This document shows positions 12,501-17,379 of a stretch of 64,000 nt of DNA, piece after piece; position 1 is the first letter of the stretch, and every line of letters begins with the position of its first letter. Made by a program: the position numbers and the translations under genes. Location: contig NZ_VEBF01000001.1 of NCBI RefSeq assembly GCF_007676705.1, forward strand, positions 310,001 to 374,000, written 5' to 3'. The notes beneath the pieces are model-generated. The model saw only the letters and a list, made by a program, of their open reading frames with translations. It was not told the origin of the DNA and searched no databases. This DNA comes from Paenibacillus xylanexedens. GTDB taxonomy: Bacteria; Bacillota; Bacilli; Paenibacillales; Paenibacillaceae.

Positions 12501-14000
12501 TTCTGTTTTGTAACGGGTACCCGCAGGGTTGCTATTGTTATTCCAACTCGCTGTAACAGAGTTGCCTGATTGTGTCACTGCCGCAGCAACGGGTGGATTG
12601 GCCAAGGTATATTTGGTGGACGGACTGGAGTATCCCGTGAAGGAACCACTTGAATTTTTGGCCCGTACAGCAAAAGAATAACTCGTATTCGGAGTGAGTC
12701 CTGTCACCTGCCGACTGTTTGACGCACCTGTATCCACGATCTGATTGGTCGTCATATTCTTGAGTTCATACGTAACGGACGCATCATTCGCCTTCTTATC
12801 CCAGTTCACCGTCAAGTTATTAGGGTTAACCAGTGTATATGTGGGCGTTCCCGGCACAACAAAACTTCTTACCGTAAAGTTAACGGTTCCTGCTGAGGAC
12901 ACCCCACCTTTATCATCCATGACCCATACTTGCAATGTGTGCGTGCCATCTGGCAGGGTATCAGGCAAGGTGTAATTGGTGTTAAAAGACTGATTCGAAC
13001 CCGTCGCAGTCATCTGGGTCAAAATGTTCTCAGACCCTCCATCGATTGACCATTTGACGGTCAACAGGTCACCTACATCCGTATCTCGCGTGGTACCAGA
13101 GATCTGAAGTTGCTCGCCTTTGTAATACGTTTGCCCCGAAGAAGGAGCCGTTAGTGTAAATGAAGGCGGAACGTTCTGAGGGCCGATTCCCACGATCGTT
13201 GAAAATTTGCGTGAAGCCTGATTCGCTGTTGCTTTGGCATTCCACCAGAATTGTGCAGCTGTATCACTCGCCGTAACGGTCTGGCCTGGAGTGAATGCCG
13301 AAGGTGAAGACCCCCCTGTTAGCTGCGCATTATCCGGACCGCTGTACTGTCCCATGTATATGCGATCTGCATTAATAACATTGTACGTGTTCGCATAAAA
13401 AGCCGTGACCTGAACACCGCCACTATAATTGCGCCATCCATTCTCAATGACTTCAAACGGAGAAGCATCATTGCCATTCACCATCGTGTCCCAATAAAAT
13501 GTTCCACCCAAATTCATTGCCGATCCGCTGCGGTTGATGGCTTCCAGCTCAACCTTCATGTACCCACCCTGTGAGGTAGCATTGACGATAGATACACGCA
13601 AAATATATTCGACATTGTCCTTTTGCCGGGACATTTCAATCACATTATTGTTAATACGGTAATAATTAAGCGGCAAAGTTTTGAAATTCACCGGAGATCC
13701 GTTGTGGTCGATAATGGTAGATACATTCCCTGTGTCACCACCGTAAAATACATTCGTGTTCGGTAGTAATACAATTCTATATTTACCCTCACTGTTCATC
13801 TCCACTTTGACCTTGGAGGACTGTACAGCCTTCATGCTGGACGTATCGGATACAATCCCGATTGTTTCAACCGTTTCAGCCATTACCGTGGTTGCACCCC
13901 ATTCAAGCAACAGGGCTTGAGGTGATAATAACGCAAATGCCAGTACCACTTTGGTTAACTGTTCCGCTTGTTTCTTCACACGTTTTCCTGATTTCTTCAA
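6546..14000 (-). CDS. Giant SLH-anchored surface protein with Ig-like and FN3 repeats
   Basis: About 2,484 residues. After a basic, hydrophobic secretion signal comes an unrecognised beta-rich region (~70-290), an Ig-like and two FN3-like domains (~290-560), five Ig-like repeats each opening near a TAPxxPxIxxxPxxWT-type motif (~565-1005), about fifteen tandem FN3 modules of ~85 residues (~1010-2290) and three SLH domains at the end (~2310 onward). SLH domains bind pyruvylated secondary cell-wall polymer, so the protein should be displayed on the cell surface as a long fibre. I chose the TTG at 14000 because AAAGGAGA precedes it by seven bases; the frame's earlier GTG at 14039 lies inside a terminator stem. 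No catalytic domain is recognised. Adhesion or a structural scaffold is an inference. Confidence 0.85.
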   Translation of the reverse strand: MKKSGKRVKKQAEQLTKVVLAFALLSPQALLLEWGATTVMAETVETIGIVSDTSSMKAVQSSKVKVEMNSEGKYRIVLLPNTNVFYGGDTGNVSTIIDHNGSPVNFKTLPLNYYRINNNVIEMSRQKDNVEYILRVSIVNATSQGGYMKVELEAINRSGSAMNLGGTFYWDTMVNGNDASPFEVIENGWRNYSGGVQVTAFYANTYNVINADRIYMGQYSGPDNAQLTGGSSPSAFTPGQTVTASDTAAQFWWNAKATANQASRKFSTIVGIGPQNVPPSFTLTAPSSGQTYYKGEQLQISGTTRDTDVGDLLTVKWSIDGGSENILTQMTATGSNQSFNTNYTLPDTLPDGTHTLQVWVMDDKGGVSSAGTVNFTVRSFVVPGTPTYTLVNPNNLTVNWDKKANDASVTYELKNMTTNQIVDTGASNSRQVTGLTPNTSYSFAVRAKNSSGSFTGYSSPSTKYTLANPPVAAAVTQSGNSVTASWNNNSNPAGTRYKTEIRSPGGQVLATGTTTSTRTAFALTGLADGKYEVFVAAVNGEGIQTSFISAGEMIKDTTGPTAPSVSVTPSAWTKEDVLVTVEEGKDTLSGTQKTEVKVGSTGEWREYSVPFTVNSEGSTTVMARSIDAIGNTGQETTVTARVDRTAPTPPVISLNPPEWTKAAVIVTLTEGADEASGVGLTQYKLGSEGEWIDYKNPFTLSEEGITEIYARSVDRAANVSASTSATARIDKTGPEQPTITLSEEDWTNQDVSFALISGEDVGSGLAKSQYRLHEHGPWIDYTGEVTVTDEGETIVYARSIDHVGNISKPAQATIRIDKTAPTEPVISINPSGWSKEHVQFTIAGSVDERAISYEYSMNDASYITGNTGTVSANGATTIRARARDTVGNVSKEVSRIAYVDQLAPTITFTANGQGWTDADISTTIQYADAHSGIQELERFYQVTNSAESPDHWLEARSDEHKISLESEGIWYIHAKTMDRAGNTYETTSLPYQIQRKPEQPSHVKITQIGETSAELTVDLPTGERYTDGYQYEITNRTTGQSWTLDYPNHNITDHSLSGGQVYEYEVRVRNHTGVSDVATAHVLTTPAAPGTLHVRKVDSQPDLAEIQFDSIRGADAYRIIAATSDGTAVFDQTVPDSASLPYISNLVPGTIHSISVTAMNESGAGGSSRTGFLTLPAVPGEFMAVQIREHDISLTWETVTSATYYGLSRDGTAIYEGEQPEYLDSGLDSGTEYSYELIAGNETGPGPLAGLPLLKTLPGQVSGLNVSDASTTSLRLGWDAVRGADRYELWLNGEKSGTVSAGTLEWVFTGLDSGTSYQLDVQAVNGSGQGIRSAVSGTTLPESPSGLHVVQVTDQGAILSWEPVVGATKYRVIIDGQSHEISDTELTVHQLSSSREYTYEVQAGNVAGYGASTRSKILTLPSRPEGLNVTWTGETSMELAWQAVETADLYIVNINGTEVGRTIELAYTAEGLLPGTEYVLEVQAVNVSGSGETAQLIRLSKPVSPADVLVDPGVHRAKVSWSVVEGAAEYVIEQNGKEIYRGMENEATFTGLPDGTWHHYQLWAVNRQGTRSEAKDVSLLTLPEKPVEVAVYDVAKNSLGLDFSNTGVQGADHYIIERDGREIAQMDSGETQFVDKDLSPGTKYTYVIRAVNASGASAPLTFNIMTQTLPLVADSITVKAGTHTLDLAWDVVKGAAAYEIRNQVTGEVRSVSEPSVHFNSMLDGTAYEFELVAINEAGHRSDPIQIQVLTKPISPQTAGIVNITDQTTVLDLTGSSTQGAEHFIIMRDGVEVARVPADHAAFEDHGLTPGEHYIYTIKTSNAAGESDSGFEIHLRTLPENITEPLHASMIGEKEGLISWPNVQGAEGYVIHIGDQMFTTIEEGDITEVRLTHLASATRYDQVQVIPYNTAGTGSPMTVDPFYTLPHVDSLEMKLYPETDHAKLEWDFPYVNEIFVVLLDGTEVYRGQKREFIVDQLNAGKQYEIEIYTENDQGDASEKLAYSVLTKPAAPVKVEYQSAKDHIRLQLEQSQVQGAEQFIIERDGVEIARVPADERFYNDEGLEPGVNYIYTVRTMNASGSSDGGYYLHAMTLPGSAISPPIVEGRSTYGADILWELIPGAAGYRIYRNEELVGTTTETSFHVSELNSAERYPNYSIIAFNEAGEGDAFHVLEFETLPSEKLTVAAIAQGTHTIKLTWELESMNEVVVITHKDREIYRGSERNYTWTGLNAEQHYEVEVWTENSAGEKSESKRAAATTLPYPPSTWDGASIAPNSTGTSVKADEVSSQPEPLEQPELPTKKSIKFIDIGQTFNKDQITWLAEQNIIQGVSETRFEPRRPITRAEFTALIVRLMGVDISANDQHGFQDVTDEDWFAPEIKAAVHHEMVQGMGNGKFAPHALVTREQASKIIANVVRKIRPEPLNSRRSFTDQTDVSDWAKEEVEELAGLYMITGYEDGSFRPMQHLSRSEAAALIFRLNKLMQVITA

Positions 14001-14024
14001 CGTCTGCTCTCCTTTTTGGCACAC

Positions 14025-14078
14025 AAAAAAGGGAGGCACCCCAACAAAGGAACGATGTCCTAAGTTGGGGTGCCTCCC
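14025..14078 (-). terminator. Strong intrinsic terminator/attenuator in the leader of the SLH gene
   Basis: GGGAGGCACCCCAAC and GTTGGGGTGCCTCCC form a perfect 15-bp stem, followed on the minus strand by TTTTTT. It ends the epimerase transcript. It also sits downstream of a promoter (14102-14130) and directly before the ribosome-binding site of the SLH gene, so it can attenuate that gene. Confidence 0.85.
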
Positions 14079-14101
14079 CTAACAAGTGTCATTTTTTCTT
14101 G

Positions 14102-14130
14102 ATTATAACGATTCAGCTCATGAATGTAAA
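14102..14130 (-). promoter_or_regulatory. Sigma-A promoter of the SLH surface protein gene
   Basis: TTTACA (14130-14125), a 17-base spacer and TATAAT (14107-14102) on the minus strand. The predicted transcript starts about 20 bases before the terminator hairpin. Confidence 0.75.
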
Positions 14131-14155
14131 CACTTGATCATGAACGTTTTACTGC

Positions 14156-15178
14156 TCACTTCTCATCCCTTATCTTCAATAACGCCTCGTCCAATGCGCC
14201 AACGACCTTGTCACACCATACATCAAACTCAGGATCTTCGGTCTGTAATTCAGGATGCGCCAGAATATGCTCAATCGTACGTCGAATGCCCTGATCGGCT
14301 CTTGTCGTTGCTACAAATTCTGGAACAAGCCGTTTCAGCTTGCTGTTATCGAACACAACGGTATTGGCTTTGTCCCCTAGCAAACCGCCGCGCAGATCCT
14401 GGTCACTGCATGCTGCCAAGAACTCGGAGGGTACATGTACCGCATGAAGCTTAACGCCCAACACGCTGGCAATAATCTCATGAATCTGATTCCACGTGAC
14501 AGATTCATCTGAGGTGATATGTACCGATTCACCAATCGCATGGATATTTCCCATAAGCCCGATAAACCCTTTGGCAAAATCAGTATTGTGCGTAATGGTC
14601 CACAGTGATGTGCCATCTCCATGAATGATAACGGGTTTTCCTTCTCGTATGCGCTTGAGAACCTGCCAGCTGCCTTGAGCACCATGAACACCGAGAGGTA
14701 CTGATTGGTCCCCATACGTATGGCTCGGACGCACAATGGTCACGGGGAATCCATGCTCACGATATTGTTTCATCAGATAGTCTTCACAGGCAATCTTGTT
14801 GCGAGAGTACTCCCAGTATGGATTCGATAATGGCGTCCCTTCCGTAATCCGGTAATCTGCCAAAGGAGTCTGGTACGCAGATGCTGAACTGATAAAAATA
14901 AACTGCTTTGTTTTATCTTTGAACAAACGGTAATCTCGCTCCAATTGAGACGGTACAAAGGCGATAAAGTCTGCCACAACATCGAATTCCAGATCAGCAA
15001 TCAGTTCCGCTACGCGGGCCTCGTCATTAATGTCGGCTTGAAGTACCTTGACTTCGGCTGGTAACTCATCATTACGATTACCTCGATTAATCAAATAGAG
15101 TTCACAGCCTTGCTGTGCAAGCATTTCTGTAATAGCCGTACTGATGGTGCCTGTCCCTCCAATAAATAGCGCTTTCAT
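14156..15178 (-). CDS. NAD-dependent epimerase/dehydratase family protein (extended SDR)
   Basis: 340 residues with an N-terminal Rossmann nucleotide-binding motif (FIGGTGTIS, residues 6-14) and the catalytic YxxxK as YSRNK near residue 125, with SSASAYQ just before supplying the usual Ser. It belongs to the atypical/extended short-chain dehydrogenase superfamily acting on NAD(P)-linked, often sugar-nucleotide, substrates; the substrate cannot be read from the sequence. AGGAGGTG precedes the ATG. It is flanked by terminators on both sides and so is probably monocistronic. Confidence 0.78.
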   Translation of the reverse strand: MKALFIGGTGTISTAITEMLAQQGCELYLINRGNRNDELPAEVKVLQADINDEARVAELIADLEFDVVADFIAFVPSQLERDYRLFKDKTKQFIFISSASAYQTPLADYRITEGTPLSNPYWEYSRNKIACEDYLMKQYREHGFPVTIVRPSHTYGDQSVPLGVHGAQGSWQVLKRIREGKPVIIHGDGTSLWTITHNTDFAKGFIGLMGNIHAIGESVHITSDESVTWNQIHEIIASVLGVKLHAVHVPSEFLAACSDQDLRGGLLGDKANTVVFDNSKLKRLVPEFVATTRADQGIRRTIEHILAHPELQTEDPEFDVWCDKVVGALDEALLKIRDEK

Positions 15179-15228
15179 TTTCGCACCTCCTGATCGATTT
15201 TACCCACTTTCCCATGATATCACGCACC

Positions 15229-15270
15229 AAAAAAAGGAGCAAAGCTCGGTAATCCGAAACCATGCTCCTT
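15229..15270 (-). terminator. Terminator after the cupredoxin gene
   Basis: AAGGAGCA and TGCTCCTT arms with a 21-base loop, followed by seven T on the minus strand, just after the cupredoxin stop codon. Confidence 0.8.
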
Positions 15271-15274
15271 CTGC

Positions 15275-15700
15275 TTATACGACCTTAATCGTTGCGTATA
15301 TCATATACATGCCGCAGTGAATTTCGTATTCTCCCTTGGGCAGGTCTTTGTCGACAGTATAATAGTTGGCTCCCTTTTGCATGTATAGATCCATGCCAAG
15401 CTTTTGTGATCCCACGGATTTGACATGTGTCACCGACCGGGTCAGAATAAAGTTGATTTTAGTCGGCACGCCAGCTTTCACCTCAATAACGTCGGGTCCA
15501 AAACCATCGTTGCTTACGTCCACATCAATGACTTCATATCCTTTCAGATCCTCCGGTGTCTCCGCTTGTGCAGTTACCGCACTTCCCGATCCCGGGGACA
15601 GGTCTTTGCCCATAAAATAAACCAAAAATGATCCAAGCAATACAACAACGGTCAGGCCCAGTGTTAACCAAGGCCATGTTTTTCCTAACCAGCTTTTCAT
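15275..15700 (-). CDS. Membrane-anchored cupredoxin-like protein
   Basis: 141 residues: one N-terminal membrane segment (WPWLTLGLTVVVLLGSFLVYFM) with a short cytoplasmic Lys-rich head, then a cupredoxin-fold domain outside the membrane. The end carries EIHCGMYMIYATIKVV, the Cys-Gly-Met-x-Met pattern typical of copper-binding cupredoxin_1 proteins. An upstream His (SVTHVKSV) could be another ligand. It is likely involved in copper handling or electron transfer at the outer membrane face. AGGAGTG precedes the ATG; a terminator follows. Confidence 0.75.
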   Translation of the reverse strand: MKSWLGKTWPWLTLGLTVVVLLGSFLVYFMGKDLSPGSGSAVTAQAETPEDLKGYEVIDVDVSNDGFGPDVIEVKAGVPTKINFILTRSVTHVKSVGSQKLGMDLYMQKGANYYTVDKDLPKGEYEIHCGMYMIYATIKVV

Positions 15701-15816
15701 CTAAACACTCCTCATTCGATGTCCAATCAATATTCAATCAACAGACGGATGTATTCTTTAAGCATACCTGATTCGCATGACAATGAAAATGACCCCTCTG
15801 GGCTATTGCGATTGAG

Positions 15817-16048
15817 CTATATTAATTGAACTAAAGAATATTTACACTGGACACTCCGATGACAGAACAACCTTTCGATCGCTGTTATCCCCAGATTTTT
15901 TGATTTCCTTTTTCAAAGGGTAAAATCCGGGAATAGCGTATGCTTCCGAAGCAGCTTTCTTTCAGAAAGCTTTTAGGCGCACGCTTCGCTTCTTCAGGTT
16001 ATTTCTGTCCTCTCCGTTTCGTGTAAATGTTTAGTTCAATTTATATAG
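15817..16048. mobile_element. MITE-like element with ~30-bp terminal inverted repeats
   Basis: The left end (15817-15847, CTATATTAATTGAACTAAAG...) and right end (16021-16048, ending TTTAGTTCAATTTATATAG) are inverted copies that differ by a few bases and a short indel. They enclose about 170 bp without an ORF but with a strong hairpin (CCCAGATTTT / AAAATCCGGG, 15890-15931) and a smaller one (AGCTTTC / GAAAGCT). The core resembles a second copy at 53.77-53.90 kb. The 433-base gap 15701-16133 contains this element, the cupredoxin promoter region and the EamA terminator, and no gene. Confidence 0.65.
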
Positions 16049-16060
16049 AATATTTCAATC

Positions 16061-16084
16061 AAAAAAGCCTGATTTCTCAGGCTT
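16061..16084 (-). terminator. Terminator after the EamA transporter
   Basis: AAGCCTGA-TTTC-TCAGGCTT (as seen on the + strand) forms an 8-bp hairpin, with TTTTTT following on the minus strand. Confidence 0.8.
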
Positions 16085-16133
16085 ATCTGCGGGTATTCCC
16101 GTTCATGCTTCGCAATATCCCTTTTTGCATAAC

Positions 16134-17087
16134 TCAGGAATAGATCGGTGTATTCCGACTTCGTCTCATTCGTAATTTATACAACTCTGGCAGGGCAACA
16201 CCAATGAGCACAATGATAACCCCGAACCATTGCAATCCGCTGACATGCTCATGGAGAACGATAGAGGATAACAAGACAGCAATTGGAAGCTCCACTGCGC
16301 CCAGAATTCCGGCCATGTCGCCACCAATATGCGGAACGCCTATGGCGAACAGTACTGGTGGAATGAAAGCCCCGAAGAATCCGAGCAGTAGTCCGAACAC
16401 CAGTAACTGACTCCAGATCAATCCGTTAAAGAGAAATGTCGGCGGGAACAAAATGCACAGCAGGATCAATCCGCCTGTAACCATCCACGCACTGCGGAAG
16501 GCCGGATGTGCAGAAGGAACTGCTTTACCGCTGAACAATACGAACAGGGAATAACTTACGGCTGCCATTAGTCCAAGAGCAATACCCAGACCGTTAAACT
16601 CACCCAGTCCCTGTTCCAGGAAACCGGCTGCCAGCAAAGTTCCGCCGAATAGAATGATCAACGTCAGGAACGTGACTTTATCTGGACGTTGACGTTTGCT
16701 TATCGCTTGAATCAATACGCTAATCCATGTGAACTGGAACAACAGGATAATGGCAAGTGATGCCGGGATATAGCGTAAAGACTGATAATAGACGAGACCT
16801 GTAATTACCGTTGGTGTTCCGGCAGCCATCAATAGCAGACGTTGTTTCCACGTCAACCGTTTGAATACCTGAGCCACGGCTCCTGAAGCTTTTCCAGCTG
16901 TTTGTGACTTGCGTTTTGTTCTAAATCGTGTGTATAGCGCCAGCATCCAGGATAGGAGAAAACCCGTAATCAGTTGTGCTCCCACAACCTCTCCAAGTTT
17001 ATATCCTTCACCGTAAGCCAGAACCACAATCGTGGATAATATGCCATAGCTCATCGCTCCCGCGAGAACGGACAGATAATATTTCAT
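16134..17087 (-). CDS. EamA/DMT-family transporter under riboswitch control
   Basis: 317 residues with about ten hydrophobic segments and the two-fold EamA repeat of drug/metabolite transporters, with a Lys/Arg-rich loop near residues 60-85 (RFRTKRKSQ). It acts in the cytoplasmic membrane, probably as an exporter or facilitator of a small metabolite. AGGAGG lies 11 bases before the ATG. The leader contains a purine-type aptamer followed by a terminator whose 5' arm shares bases with the aptamer, so expression is predicted to rise when ligand is bound. By analogy with the adenine-induced pbuE efflux gene, purine or purine-derivative export is the leading hypothesis. Substrate specificity cannot be read from the protein. 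Confidence 0.82.
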   Translation of the reverse strand: MKYYLSVLAGAMSYGILSTIVVLAYGEGYKLGEVVGAQLITGFLLSWMLALYTRFRTKRKSQTAGKASGAVAQVFKRLTWKQRLLLMAAGTPTVITGLVYYQSLRYIPASLAIILLFQFTWISVLIQAISKRQRPDKVTFLTLIILFGGTLLAAGFLEQGLGEFNGLGIALGLMAAVSYSLFVLFSGKAVPSAHPAFRSAWMVTGGLILLCILFPPTFLFNGLIWSQLLVFGLLLGFFGAFIPPVLFAIGVPHIGGDMAGILGAVELPIAVLLSSIVLHEHVSGLQWFGVIIVLIGVALPELYKLRMRRSRNTPIYS

Positions 17088-17168
17088 TTGTGAATAAACC
17101 TCCTGATGATTGAAAAATACGTCCGCATGTTTGGTTCATGCCAAGGTCACAGACACCATCGAAAATGC

Positions 17169-17224
17169 AAAAAATCCTAACTACGAGCAAGGAATACATC
17201 GATTCCTTGGCATCGTAGTTAGGA
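17169..17224 (-). terminator. Riboswitch-coupled intrinsic terminator
   Basis: TCCTAACTACGA (17224-17213) pairs perfectly with TCGTAGTTAGGA (17186-17175), with an inner AAGGAAT/ATTCCTT stem, followed by TTTTTT. The 5' arm contains the aptamer's J3/1 core, its P1 3' strand and part of its P3 3' strand, so aptamer and terminator are mutually exclusive. It would also stop read-through from the helicase operon. Confidence 0.88.
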
Positions 17225-17286
17225 AGTATAGGCTTCCCGTAGAGACCCTCGCCCTGTGTACACTTTCGGCCTGCGAGGTTATACGA
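17213..17286 (-). promoter_or_regulatory. Guanine-class purine riboswitch aptamer with enlarged L2
   Basis: Read on the minus strand: P1 TCGTA/TACGA (17286-17282 with 17217-17213); J1/2 as TATAA; P2 CCTCGC/GCGAGG; J2/3 as GTCTCTAC; P3 GGAAG/CTTCC with loop CCTATA; J3/1 as AACTA. This matches the conserved core of the purine riboswitch (UAUAA, UCUAC, CUA), including the C at the position that pairs with guanine. GG at the 3' end of L2 and CC at the 5' end of L3 could make the usual loop-loop contact. L2 is about 20 bases instead of about 7. Ligand identity is inferred, not shown. Confidence 0.78.
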
Positions 17287-17332
17287 AATGATATATGCAA
17301 TTTGATGTAATTCGTGTGTGACGACTTTTCAT

Positions 17333-17361
17333 ATATTACATGGGAGGTGAGGTGGTGTCAA
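17333..17361 (-). promoter_or_regulatory. Promoter of the riboswitch-EamA unit
   Basis: TTGACA (17361-17356), an exact 17-base spacer and TAATAT (17338-17333) on the minus strand, about 45 bases before the aptamer and just after the helicase stop codon. Confidence 0.82.
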
Positions 17362-17379
17362 CCCTATTCGATGTAAAAG

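Noticed and set aside
13998..14039. Upstream GTG start for the giant SLH protein
   Set aside because: It lies inside the terminator stem with no ribosome-binding site; the TTG at 14000 has AAAGGAGA at proper spacing.
17169..17224. Hairpin first read as only the terminator of the helicase operon
   Set aside because: Its 5' arm is shared with an upstream aptamer fold and it lies downstream of its own promoter, so it is better read as the expression platform of a riboswitch.
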